From positions 248,001-312,000 of the forward strand of contig CAJQUN010000425.1 in assembly GCA_907163345.1 (NCBI GenBank): a stretch of DNA of 64,000 nt, given 5' to 3'. The notes under the pieces were generated by a model that worked only from the letters and a program-made list of their open reading frames with translations, was not told the DNA's origin and did not search any database. The DNA comes from Haberlea rhodopensis. Lineage: Eukaryota; Streptophyta; Magnoliopsida; Lamiales; Gesneriaceae. The position numbers were made by a program, and so were the translations under genes. This document shows, in pieces, positions 45,359 to 57,168 of the stretch (the first letter of the stretch is position 1; each line of letters opens with the position of its first letter).

Positions 45359-46392
45359 GTCCAAGAACACTCGAAGCTAAAAGTTTACTTTGTGAGAGTG
45401 TCATAGAATCTTTTGTAATCAAATTAAGAAGTTGTGATTGCTAGGAGTTTAGGCCAAGTTGTGTGAGTGCCTAAGAAGGTTGTATACTATAAAGTGTAAA
45501 CCAAGTCTTCTAGTGAATCCTTCTTGCAAAGGAAGAAAGGGAGACGTAGAAGTGTTGTGCTTCAAACTTCCAGAAACAATAGTTGTGTCCTTTATTTATT
45601 GCTTATTTACTACTCAGTTTTATTCCTCACAAGTCCAGAAGACGTCTTCCGCACTATAATCAGTGTCTGCTGACTTGCATTATATTGAGAATGTGATGCC
45701 CGGGGATTAATGGTGTTAATCCCTGTGTGGTAATAATCCTTAATGGATTTTATTGTGGCATTTGTGTTTAACTACGGTTTCGGGGCTCTCGGGGATTTTA
45801 AATCCTGTTTTTGGAGTCGTTGGATCCAAGGGATGAGATTGTATTCTCATCGTGGCGAGAACCTTGGAATTTGGTCTTCGGTGGGACTTGGGGTCCGTAG
45901 TACTTTGTACTGGGGCTAGTGATGGAATTTGTTGTTGGAGAGAGAGTTTTTGATAACAGATGATTTTTAATGAATCATGATGTATTTGTGGACTCGGGAT
46001 TCCGTCATTTTCTTCCGGAATCATCTCTCTCTCTCATCGCTCTCTCCCCCTTTACCCCAAACCCTTCCCCTCTTTCCCCTTCAATGGAAATCGTCGAGAA
46101 CACGATTTAGGGGCCGGATTTCTTGAAGAAAAGCTGGTAATCTCTTTCTCCTCTCTTGTAGCTTTGATTTGATAGTAATTTTGTTGGATTTGGTTGAGTT
46201 TTGGGTTTGATTTGGTTTGGGTGATTTTGGTGAAAATCATAAAATCTTTTGGGTTTGTTTAATTTAAGTTTAACACCCTTGTTGGAGGTCCTAGGGTTTG
46301 GATTTGTTGTGGTTTTGGGTTGGGAGGAGTTGGGGTATGGTTGGTGGAGGTTTCAAGCTCTTAAAAATGGTGTTTTTCGGATTACCGGTCGC

Positions 46393-46562
46393 GGCGATCG
46401 ATCGCCCGTTTTTGGCGATCGATCGCGCGCAAGCAGTGGCGAAATCAAACAACGAGCGATCGATCGCTACTTTAGAGCGATCGATCGCCTCGCGCCAGTA
46501 AAGTCTGGCGATCGATCGCTATATCGAGTGATCGATCGCCAAGGGGCTAGCGATCGATCGCC
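46393..46562. repeat. CGATCGATCG palindrome cluster, G LTR (7 sites)
   Basis: Seven sites of the GCGATCGATCGC dialect, one with GTGATCGATCGCC. Confidence 0.85.
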
Positions 46563-46957
46563 AGCAGGGATTTTGTGGTTTTCTTGTCTTTTTCGTGGGA
46601 TTTTGGATTTGCGACTTAAATGATCGGCTTCCGGGGCAATGTTCACATTCCAATGGGAATGCTAGGCTTTTAAAATGGTTGTTTGGAGCCAAGTTTAATT
46701 AAACGGAACTCCCGGTTGAGTTTTTAGGCTATATTTTAAACGTTTTAAATGGAATATTTTCAGGTGTTATGCTTACCTAGCCGGGGGCTTTTAATTTGGT
46801 AATCGTCATGGATTGACGATGGGTTTTGAGGTTGCAAACGTGCGTGGGCACGTGATCGCATGCTTATACTTGATTGTGAGTTGTTTATGTGTTTTAGCAC
46901 ATATTTCTCGAGGCATGGAACTCAAGCAAGGTTTGGCTTGGACTACGGAGACTTAAG

Positions 46958-46972
46958 GTACGTATAACGTAC
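46958..46972 (+). other. GTACGT hairpin in G LTR
   Basis: GTACGT-ATA-ACGTAC, perfect 6-bp stem. C has the same loop with one arm mismatch. Confidence 0.65.
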
Positions 46973-47661
46973 GAGCATAGCCTATTATAATGTTGCAACT
47001 TTAAAATGAATGGTATGTGATAATTGCATTAAATGGACATTGAAACACGTGGTGTGTAATAATTGCATTATATGGACATTGAAATACGTGGTGGGTGATA
47101 ATTACATCAAATAGGCGTTGAAATGCATGGTACACGATATTTGCTATAAATGGCTAGCGATACGCATGGTAAATGATATTTGCGTCAATTTGTTATACAT
47201 GGGAACCACACGGTGCCGCTATTGAGCGAGCAATGATTTGGGATGCTGTCGCCGTTGAGCGACCATCGGTTATGACGCCGCTAGTGTTGAGCATGCGCGG
47301 GGTTTAGAATGCCGCTATTGTGGAGCGAGCAATGAAATATGAACATGGAATCATTGAATTGATTTATGTGATATTTACGATCTTTTAATATAATTTATCA
47401 TATTGATTATGGAACTGGCATAACAGAATGGCATTAGTTAATCTATGTGACGATTAACTGGCTTTGGGAATTTGATGAGTTTGGTTATTTTGAGAACAGG
47501 GACAATACAGGGGATCCCGGATGAGGGTGTTACCATCCAGGGAGTATCATTTAAATTATGGCATTTACATTCTGTAAATTATGAATTGCAATGTTTTGAT
47601 TATTTGATTGGTGGTATTGGTATGCTCACCCCGTGTGGGGGGCTGTCTCTGTTGGGACAGG

Positions 47662-48521
47662 TGTGATATCCCTGAAATAATTATATGCAATTTTGGGCAT
47701 TAATTAGATTATATGTTGGGACTAATTATCTTGGTGAAATGCTTAGTCACATGGTAGGCGTGACCCGGTAGAGCATTTCAGGGTGCATGTTATGCATGTT
47801 GAGTAATTGGGGTATTTTAATGGTTTAAATACTATGGTGGGTAATTATTTGGTGAGGCGTGTATTTAATTGGTATTTTGGCGCACTGTAGTGAAATGCTT
47901 TTAAAATAATGTTGGGGTGTTTTATACACCATGGTAATTGTTGGAACACAATTTAACTTATACCCCCAACCCTCACCTTTACCTTTAACTTTTACTATTT
48001 CCCCAAAAATCTTTTCCCAAACCCTTTTCTTCCCATTTTCGTTTTTAGCATAAAAGTGGAGGGGAAATCTTGGCAAATCTCATTTGTGGGATTTGGTGTG
48101 AGATTTGGAGTCCCCAAGAGGTATGGATACCTCCTTAATGTTTTTGTTGTGTTTGGTTTGGGTTTGTAATGATTTTAAATGGGTTTGTTTGGATTGATAT
48201 GATTTTTGGGTTGGATGTTAGAGTTTTGGGTTGTTTAGGGTGTATTTTGAAGGTTATTGGTGTTTTTGGTGTATTGGGTTGTGGTGTTATGGTTTTAAAG
48301 TGGTTTGGTAAGGTTCTGTGCACATTAATGGCGATTTCTCGCATTTACAGCACTTCTCGATCGATCGAGAATAGCACTCGATCGATCGAGCTCGGCAGCG
48401 TGGAAGGTGGGAATTTTCGATCTTCTCGATCGATCGAGAAAAATTTCCGATCGATCGAGGCGTTTTCTCGATCGATCGGTATGGGTGTCTCGATCGATCG
48501 AGACGGGCAGTGAGGCGATGT
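47662..48521 (+). repeat. Element H: LTR 5' part, interrupted by I
   Basis: Starts TGTGATATCCCTG inside G and is cut by I at 48522. It resembles the C/G type only at its start and in overall design: C/T-rich leader (47960-48040), donor-like AG|GTATGG near 48119, then the palindrome cluster. The rest of H lies beyond the window. Confidence 0.7.
48356..48503. repeat. CGATCGATCG palindrome cluster, H LTR (6 sites)
   Basis: Six sites of the TCGATCGATCGA dialect; two extend to the 18-bp perfect palindrome TTCTCGATCGATCGAGAA. Element I is inserted 19 bp after the last site. Confidence 0.88.
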
Positions 48522-49593
48522 TGTAAGGACCCCATGCCCTTAACCCTTGATTAGTGTATTAATCAATATGTGTGGCACATGCTTTCAATAAAAATCGATC
48601 GGGAAACTCAGATGATACTTTACCATTGAATGGCAAATACAAAATTTTCTTTAATACTCAATGTTATAAGATCATCATCCTAACAACAAATAGACTCATA
48701 AGTTCGCCCATTACCATCCCCTTTACACCACTTTTTCCATTGTGGATTTTTATAAAAATTTGGGCAGAGTCTCCCCATAAATTGAGCTATCCCGAAACAA
48801 AAGCACATCACATAATATAATTCCCGGCCAGGGAATACACAATACTCAACAGAATACAGAACACAAAGTAAATTCCCAGCCAGGGAAGACACCACACAAT
48901 AAGACAACTAAAGTGGGTTTCAACACCCACATAATACACCAATAACTCTCATATCATTAGCAATTCTACCCTTAATTGCATGCATATAGAATGAAAGAGA
49001 GGAAGGCTCATGCCTTTATATACAACCCATATACAAGTATAACCGTGCTCACATACGAGCATCATAAATGTGTATATAACCCTCGGGTGTATATAAGTAC
49101 CCTATACGATACCGTGCTCCATCAAGCCCTGGTACCACGATCCTGGGAGTAAATCCAATCAACAGCTCGAGCTCAACTCCAAAGCCATCGATGTACCTGT
49201 TAACCTGCCCCAACAGAGACAGCCCCCAACGGGGTGAGCATACCAATACACAAAATCCCATAATCACAATAATGAAATTCATAATTTACAACAAAAGTAA
49301 ATACTAATGAATTTTAAATGATACTCTCTGGATGGCAACGTCCTCATCCGGGATTCCATGTACTGTCCCTGTTCTTCAGAATCATCAACTCATCAAATCT
49401 CAAAAATCAGTAAATCAACACATTGATTAACTCATCGCATGCCTGATTCTCAAATATCAATAATTAATGATTCCAAATTCATTATACATGCAAAAATAGA
49501 TATCTCAATATCAATACTGATTTCTCAACTTCGCTATTAATCACAGATAGCTCAAATGCCTCGCATTTATTTTATCAAATTTCCATTATACTC

Positions 49594-49658
49594 AGACATC
49601 TCAAATGTCTTACAATAATTTCATGATTCCACAGTCATTCTCAGGCATCTCAATGCCC
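49594..49658 (-). repeat. AGACAT/AGGCAT hairpins in I LTR
   Basis: AGACAT-CTCAA-ATGTCT (49594-49610) and GGCAT-CTCA-ATGCC (within 49643-49658). The A-T pair of one is a G-C pair in the other while the loop is unchanged. A decayed third unit lies near 49550. Confidence 0.8.
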
Positions 49659-49860
49659 TACAATGGTCATATAAATCCAGTACCCCATATATCATATAAG
49701 AGTTATCCTACTCTAGTGTCACGCACGCTTGTGACGGCGATATTAAGATTTGGTCGTTCCTTAGCTATATCAACATATTTATATAACCATACGCACAATT
49801 ATTCAATGCAATCAAAATACATTATGCATTTCACAAATGCTCTCATATAAAGAAATGCTC

Positions 49861-49875
49861 GTACGTCGCACGTAC
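49861..49875 (-). other. GTACGT hairpin in I LTR
   Basis: GTACGT-CGC-ACGTAC, as in E. Confidence 0.65.
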
Positions 49876-50643
49876 CTTAAATCTCCGAAGTCCGAGCCAA
49901 ACCTTGCTCGAGTTCCATGCCCCGAGGAACGATGTGCTAACACGATAAATAATTCACAATTATTTACGAACATGCAACCCATGCTCAAGCACACCCATAA
50001 CCCTTATACAAAAATATTGCCAACACACGACAATTAATCATTTAAAAGACTCGGGGCAGGGCATATGAAGGGAGGGAAAATGAATGAGACATATCAAAAA
50101 TTGTTCAAGAACACCCTTCAATTTTTCGAACCCTATTCTCACAAATCGAACCCAAACTAAGCACCATAATACATCTAAAACATGTAATAATCGATCAATA
50201 ACAAGAATCATCACCCCCTGCCAAAACCCCCAAAAATCGAACACCACCTCATGCACACAGCGATAAATTCGAACCAAATCCACCCAAAATTAGCAGGGAA
50301 TTACATGAGAAGCATGAAAAAGGGGTAAGGAAGGTTACCCAATCGAAAATCGGAAGGAAATCGACCGAAATCGAAGAACCCTAGAATTTGAGTCTGTGCG
50401 CTTTTCTGCAAAATCCGAACGTAAAACGCGACGAAACTTCAAATTGTTGGTGTGGAAAGGTGCGCCTGGAAGAGACGAAGCCGATGGTAGGTCGGACGCG
50501 CCGAATGGCGTCCGGACGGCGGCTGGCACACGGCTGGAAGCGGCGGGGGTCGAGGAAATCGGGAATGGGCAGACGCGGGGAGAGAGAGTGACGGGCTGGA
50601 GGAGAAATGACCTTTTAAAAATTCAAATCTCGGGTTCAACTGG

Positions 50644-50653
50644 TATTTATAGC
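50644..50653 (-). promoter_or_regulatory. I LTR TATA box (left copy)
   Basis: GCTATAAATA on the minus strand, upstream of a GC-rich leader, as in E. Confidence 0.65.
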
Positions 50654-50979
50654 AAAAATACCCCGAAATACTAATAGCCCCACAAATACATCATGATTCA
50701 TTAAAAATCATCTGTTTTTGAAAACTCTCTCTAACTCCAAAACCCCCTACCGGTGCCCACACTAAGCACCCCAGATCCCGAGACACATAAAAACCCAACT
50801 CTTAGTTTTTACACCGTAATGAGAATAAAATCTCAACCTCGGGATCCAACGATCCCAACTACTCAAATAAACGAGCTCAGAAGGCCCAACACCGCGATTA
50901 AACTTCAAATCGCCACGTAAAACAACTTTAGGGGTTATTAACACTCCGGGATTAACATCTATAATCCCTGGTCATCACA

Positions 50980-51014
50980 ATATCCCCCACTAAAAGAATT
51001 TCGTCCTCGAAATT
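50980..51014 (-). promoter_or_regulatory. I polypurine tract and pre-LTR palindrome
   Basis: AATTTCGAGGACGAAATT then TTTTAGTGGGGGATAT on the minus strand, identical to E. Confidence 0.78.
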
Positions 51015-53450
51015 AGCACCGGTGTATCACGTAACACCCAGGCTACACAACAACATGAAGCAATAACCCCGATTCTTGACCATATCAGAATCGTCTTAAT
51101 AAAAGCGAGGATACTTACCTCACATCAAACTCTGAAACAGAGCGACTTACCAAAACCAACATATCACCCAAGAGGCAAAACGTACCTTGATGCGGGTCAT
51201 CCCAAAAGTCAGTCTCTCATGACTGCAAAACAACCAATACTTACGACTGTAGATCGGGCAGTCATCCTTAGTTCTAATACAACTAGTAAGAACGCATCAT
51301 GAATGACACCTCAACCATGAGAACGTTGACCTCGTGTCAAACTCTGGAGTGGAATAGACTTCCAAATCTATCAAGAGCGTATGCACAACTCAACGCTAAT
51401 AATCCAAAAGCAGTTAGTCAACTGAAACTGCGAGGATTTGAATCGCTCCCGATTCCAACGTAGATATCATTCAATGACGTCTCTACCATGACTCACGATG
51501 TCTAACATACATCGTTACGAGGGAAACACTAGTATACCACGGTGTATACATACCAAACCTGGTTTCCACTTTCAAACCTCCTCCATCGGAGCAGTCGCAT
51601 CATTGCAACTCAAATTGGGCAACTCACGGCCACGGATTCACACAAAAGACATCTCACAAGATGCCCACCTCCGGATGTTCCAAGAATCACATCCTGGTCA
51701 TAAATAAACAATCGAGACTCCACAGAGTTTAAAAATTCTCAACGGACATGCAATAAACCCATTGCATCCTCAACGCTTGTGTCGTCAGCGAAACCCAACA
51801 AATCCGAATTCCTGCCATCCCTTGATAATCCTAGGATTAACAATCGAAACTTGGGAAGGCTAGCGAAAACTCGAAAGAAAACGCCAACACGGAAATATCT
51901 TAACCCACACAAGATAATCCCTCCTCAAAGGGAGTCAACTAACTTCACGATTATTCCTCATAATTATCGTGCCATAGAGATTCCCAATCTCAAGGTGTTC
52001 CATATCTCTCATCAGAGATTGAGCCAGCCAAAATAGCATAACTCTATGCTTGACAAAAGGAAATCAATAACTGGCATCCGTATACTCACCGGTATACTTT
52101 CCTGAGCACGGACATCACATGCATACTCAATGCACTCGGCTCGGGTATCTACAACATACCCCTAAGCCCCAAACACAACCGTCAGTTCTGAGTCATTCCC
52201 ATCCAGTGAAGAATGATAATCGACGATCAACAATACGGCGTGATTCCCAAAATCAACACCACATGCACCAACTTACCGAATCTTTCAAAGATTCCCAAAT
52301 AGGTATAATACTACCTCCTTCCTCACAAGGGAAGTGTCATCGAACTCGAGATCCACTAGTCTCGAATCACCGTTCGGAAAACCTGGATACAATAGCACCC
52401 ATTGCATCCCAAATACACGGATTCCCTCAGATCGAGTCAACAACGACTTGATGACTCTCTTGTTGGTACTCCAACATCATGAGCTGTCCCAGACAAGTCT
52501 CACCAAGATTAAACATAAACGTATACACGTTTCAGTGAGGCATGCACTCCTCAACCTCAAATGACGTGGTGACTACTAGAGTCCACCACAATCCACATCG
52601 TATCACCTTACGATTTGCCAAACTTGGTTCCAACGAGCAGTATAACGGCTCTAGCAAGCCCCTCATGGTGCTGCACACACGCGGCAGACAAACTAGTCGC
52701 TGCCTCTCTAGGTTCACCTCAAACCTACCAATAAGATGGACGTTTTCGCACGACATACCATACTGTGGGAAGAAGATCAATAGGGTAGTGGGTCATTACC
52801 CAACATTCCTCTAATGCCGATACACCCTGGACACTCCAGTGTCCCTATGTACTTAACGTAACCTGATCCTAATCCTTTAGGACCCATTCTACACCCTCAA
52901 GGGTGGTGTGACCATGTCTACCACATGTCATATCGATAGAAAGCGAGTAATTTTCTCCATGATTACTCCTGTCGTCAAGTTACATGGCCAAAAAGCCATT
53001 CCAACGAGCATACCTCAAGGGTATCACCACTCGTAATATGATCACCTCAAACATATGCGGCGGTACAATCACATGTACAGCGCGTCCATCCATTTCTCGA
53101 GCAACCCGCTCGGTATAAGGGTCATGTCAACCGGTGACGTAGACACCACCTTGTGCTCGGCACTTGCACCCAACTCATCATACAATTGAATATGTATACT
53201 CAACGCATTGTTCATCGTAACGATGATACATGTCTAATAAGACATTCCCACACCATCGTCATCGTCATTTCGTGACGACACATGCCCACTCATGGCATCT
53301 GAGGCATCGTCAACTAGTGACGATACATGTCAACAATGACATCTAAACAACCCAGTCAACTCGTGACGGTCCATGTACATCAACGTATGTCATCCATCAT
53401 CATGCTAGTAAAAATAGTCATAATACAACATGCATATCAACGCATGCCAG
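51015..53450 (-). other. I internal region, non-coding
   Basis: Aligns with 28133-30540 of E with scattered substitutions and small indels. No gene recognised. Confidence 0.65.
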
Positions 53451-53459
53451 CTATAATAA

Positions 53460-54570
53460 TGCTAATAGAATAGCAACATCCCATACCTCATCGCTAACAA
53501 GATAGCGGCATACCTGTCTCCGTCGCTCAAAAATAGTGCGTAATCAGCACCCATCGCTCGAAGGCGGCAAAATCCTGTGCTGAGTACATAGCGGCACAAT
53601 CCATCGCTATAGAATCGACGACATGATACCTCGTCATATAATAAGTGGCATGAAACCTCGCTATACACCTGAGCATGAATCATTGTCCACATAATAGCGG
53701 AAAGAGGCATCGCTATCAACATATCCGGCGGCACGAATCATCGCCAATCCTCATAGAAGAATGAGTCATCGTAAATCATCATATACATATGCTCAACGGC
53801 GTGAACCATCATCAACCGACACAGCGGAATGTCTCATCGCTATACATGTGTCTGGCGGTATGAATCATCACCCATCATCATAGAAGAATGAATCATCATC
53901 ATCGACACAGCGGAATACATCGTCGCTATCATCCGTGTCCTCATAAAGAAATGAATATAAATTGACACAGCGGAATACATCACCGCTATCATCCGTGTCC
54001 TCATAAAGAAATGAATATAAATCGACACAGCGGAATACATCACCGCTATCATCCGTGTCCGGCGGTATAAACCATCGCCAATCATCACAAAGAGATGAAT
54101 CATCACCAATCGACACAGCGGAATACATCACCGCTATCATCCGTGTCATCACAAAGGAATGAATCATCATCCTCGACACAGCGGAATACATCACCGCTAT
54201 CATCCGTGTAATCACAAAGGAATGAATCATCATCCTCGAGACAGCGGAATACATCACCGCTATCATCCGTGTCATCACAAAGGAATGAATCATCATCCTC
54301 GACACAGCGGAATACATCACTGCTATCATCCGTGTCATCACAAAGGAATGAATCATCATCTTAACAAGCGGCATCTCATCATCGCTTCTTCATACCAGCG
54401 GTATCTCATCCTCGCTTAGTATGGCATACCCCGCCTCCATGTGCAAGCGGTATAAATAATGAATCATCACAACAAGCGGCATCTCATCCTCGCTTCTTCA
54501 TACAAGCGGTATCTCATCCTCGCTTAGTATGGCATACCCCGCCTCAATGTGCAAGCGAGCCTCCCCCCTC
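53460..54570 (-). repeat. I leader hairpin array (AGCGG/CCGCT units)
   Basis: Seven or so units of about 60 bp from 53904, most with nested arms GACAC/GTGTC and AGCGG/CCGCT around AATACATCA. Interspersed GGCG/CGCC units lie near 53850 and 54060. A second type at 54365-54545 has AAGCG-N11-CGCTT and CATAC/GTATG arms. E-type AGCG units lie upstream at 53490-53740. Confidence 0.85.
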
Positions 54571-55043
54571 CCGCTCCACATTTTTAGCAGTATAAATGTA
54601 AGTATAAAAATTCTCACTGTGATAAACAAGACTCCTGGAATGTATAATCATCATTCCTTTTTATACTCCATTTTTCTCGTAACCTGCAATCATCATGGTT
54701 AGTAACAATAGCCATACACGCTATGCATCAACCATCCAATACATATATGCAACCATTTGCATATCGATATGTATACCAAGACATGTTACCTCGGAAATAT
54801 CCCTTTACCTGATTTTCTTAAAAACCAGATTCCTTGGCACATAACATACGGAGTGCCAGACATTACTATTAATGCCCTCCTATCGCGTCGCACAAGATTC
54901 CTGCAACCACAATGGTTAGCAATACCACTTTTCATATGATAAAAGCACATAAACATCTAGTTGTGTCATTCAACATTAATGCCATCATGCATAATTATGT
55001 GCTATCAACAACTTCCTAGGCCCTTAACAGCCCAATGAGCAAC

Positions 55044-55059
55044 CACTGCTCTGATACCC
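55044..55059 (-). promoter_or_regulatory. I primer-binding site
   Basis: GGGTATCAGAGCAGTGG on the minus strand; the first base differs from the canonical TGGTATCAGAGC. Confidence 0.8.
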
Positions 55060-55063
55060 CTAA

Positions 55064-55654
55064 TGTAAGGACCCCATGCCCTTAACCATTGATTAGTGTA
55101 TTAATCAATATGTGTGGCGCATGCTTTCAATAAAAATCGATCGGGAAACTCAGATGATACTTTACCATTGAATGGCAAATACAAAATTTTCTTTAATACT
55201 CAATGTTATAAGATCATCATCCTAACAACAAATAGACTCATAAGTTCGCCAATTACCATCCCCTTTACACCACTTTTTCCATTGTGGATTTTTATAAAAA
55301 TTTGGGCAGAGTCTCCCCATAAATTGAGCTATCCCGAAACAAAAGCACATCACATAATATAATTCCCGGCCACGGAATACACAATACTCAACAGAATACA
55401 GAACACGAAGTAAATTCCCAGCCAGGGAAGACACCACACAATAAGACAACTAAAGTTGGTTTCAACACCCACATAATACACCAATAACTCTCATATCATT
55501 AGCAATTCTACCCTTAATTGCATGCATATAGAATGAAAGAGAGGAAGGCTCATGCCTTATATACAACCCATATACAAGTATAATCGTGCTCACATACGAG
55601 CATCATAAATGTGTATATAACCCTCGGGTGTATATAAGTACCCTATACGATACC
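55064..55654 (-). repeat. I 5' LTR, first part (cut by J)
   Basis: Nearly identical to the start of 48522-50979; stops at CTATACGATACC where J begins. The promoter half of this LTR lies on the far side of J, outside the window. Confidence 0.92.
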
Positions 55655-57154
55655 TGTTGGGATATGCCCTAAGACATATCATTAGATGATTGTTTATGAC
55701 ATACAATGTAATATGATTTTATAAATGGCAATTCATTATTATATATTATTCTTTTAACTGTGCAATGTGAATTAATATATATGTTAATGTCCTTAGAATA
55801 ATATTGTATTATTCTTAAAGATGTCCCTAGTCAAGTATTATCATGAAAGGGATAATGATAATACGTAAGGACTAGTATGTGTTGATCGATGAATTGTTCA
55901 TTGATATGAGATATCAAATCAACATATGGGTACATGTTAGAGAACGATGTACTGGATAGACCCACCATGAGAATGCAACATGGATAGTTATATGATCGTC
56001 ATATGCAATTCTCATAGTGATAATAATGTATGTAATCCTTACGACTTGTGATCATCAGAGATCCCAACATAAGGAGTTATGTATTTTGATATCGTCAAAC
56101 GTTACCCGTAACAGGGTAAACTATAAAGGCGACTATTGGATACACTACGAATTATGTAGAGGGATGTTGACTGATCGAGATAGGATTTGTCCCTCCTATA
56201 TAACAGGAGATGTGTTTGGCCCTTGATCAAGTGAGAACAAAAATGCATGGCCATGCTCGAATGAGTCGATATGAGATATCGAGCTTATTCGTTTATTCTA
56301 GTTCTACTTGGGGGTCAAGAAATAAAGATTGAATATACGAGTATGACTATTCCATGACTCGTGTTCAATCTAAACACAAAGGACAAAGGGATTAAGTTAC
56401 ATGGTTAATATTATCACAAGTTCTAAAGGTTATGTCGAGTCATTGACATTCTTGTAATTTGGGTAGCATTGATGTGTTGCTAGATACCGCTCAATGCTTG
56501 CGACATAAAATGAGATTTTATGTCACTGCCAACATTACAAGATCCTATCGGGTCGCACAAAAGATTAAATCGAGAAGGGAAATTAAATTCATTGGATGAA
56601 TTAATTAATTAAGAAGAGTCTTAATTAAGTGATTAAAAGGTTTTAGTTAAATCATGGGTTTGGGCCCATAAGACTTTAAGAAAGTCTTGAACCTTAATTA
56701 AAAGCCTTATAATATAAATACAAGGTTTTGATTAATTGTTAATCATACTTTCATATCATACTTTGTTATCAAAAGCTAAACCTAATCATCACAAGCTCTC
56801 GGCCGCCTCCTCCAAGACGTGAAGATCACCGCCGCCGTCGTGTGGTCTCTTGGTGGTTTGAAAGCGGTCGTCGATCGGTTATTGTAACCGTGAGTCTTGT
56901 TTGTTCAAGAATAAGTCTAGCAACTTGTTCTTGAACATCCCTTTCGATTTGATCGTGTGGATACCATAGAGACGAAGGCGCAAACTTTCGTTTGTGACTC
57001 GTGGTGCTACAACGAGGATTCTGCTTCAAACACGCTACAAGGGTGAGACACTTGTTATTCCTTTATCCGATATGAATCCCTATGTATAGATCTGCTGGTT
57101 AGTAATCCATAAAAATTTTATTCCGCTGCGTTGTATGCTCTTGGATTACTTACA
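55655..57154 (+). repeat. J 5' LTR
   Basis: 1500 bp, TGTTGGGATATGCC ... GGATTACTTACA. TATA box near 56708-56720 (TATAATATAAATAC). The C/T- and GC-rich stretch at 56790-56880 is probably the start of the leader. Confidence 0.95.
56708..56720 (+). promoter_or_regulatory. J LTR TATA box
   Basis: TATAATATAAATA, about 450 bp before the LTR end. The corresponding part of the 3' LTR is outside the window. Confidence 0.6.
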
Positions 57155-57155
57155 G

Positions 57156-57168
57156 TGGTATCAGAGCC
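57156..57168 (+). promoter_or_regulatory. J primer-binding site
   Basis: TGGTATCAGAGCC one base after the LTR, complementary to initiator tRNA-Met. Confidence 0.92.

Larger units (their letters stand above)
25109..45691 (+). mobile_element. Element F: Ty1/copia Sirevirus, 5'-truncated, split by E and K
   Basis: Plus-strand copia element with gag zinc knuckle, protease, integrase, RT, RNase H, a long env-like region, tandem polypurine tracts and a 3' LTR starting TGTTAG. The integrase phrases (NKTPYEIWKG-KPNISYFHVFGCKCF) and env-like ORF identify the Sirevirus lineage. The 5' LTR and most of gag are missing at the junction with D. All frames are broken, so it is the oldest readable element here together with D. 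Confidence 0.9.
42644..45691 (+). repeat. F 3' LTR, interrupted by K
   Basis: Starts TGTTAGTAAAACATTTC directly after the polypurine tract. It contains tandem repeats, insertion K, a second copy of a 300-bp segment, and a TATA box. The true 3' end cannot be fixed because no second LTR is present; element G begins at 45692. Confidence 0.82.
45692..47661 (+). repeat. Element G: LTR of the C family, interrupted by H
   Basis: Starts TGTGATGCCCGGGG and follows C's LTR through the CATTCC/GGAATG arm, the GTACGT hairpin, GAGCGAGCAATG repeats and CTGTCTCTGTTGGGACAGG, where H begins. The remainder of G is not in the window. A segment equivalent to C 21695-21735 with the TATA box is deleted (junction near 45990). 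Confidence 0.85.
48522..50979 (-). repeat. I 3' LTR (left copy)
   Basis: TGTAAGGACCCC ... CTGGTCATCACA, similar to the E LTR in order and content. TATA box at 50644-50653. No CGATCGATCG cluster, as in E. Confidence 0.93.
48522..55654 (-). mobile_element. Element I: non-autonomous LTR element (LARD-like), right LTR cut by J
   Basis: Same family as E: left LTR 48522-50979 (2458 bp), non-coding interior 50980-55063, and the first 591 bp of the right LTR (55064-55654) before J. Orientation is minus (primer-binding site by the right LTR, polypurine tract by the left). No gag or pol. The interior is closely similar to E but the leader repeats differ, so E and I are separate insertions of related subfamilies. 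Confidence 0.92.

Noticed and set aside
56017..56226. 69-residue ORF repeated at 63363-63572
   Set aside because: It is LTR sequence of J, identical because the LTRs are young; no start context or homology.
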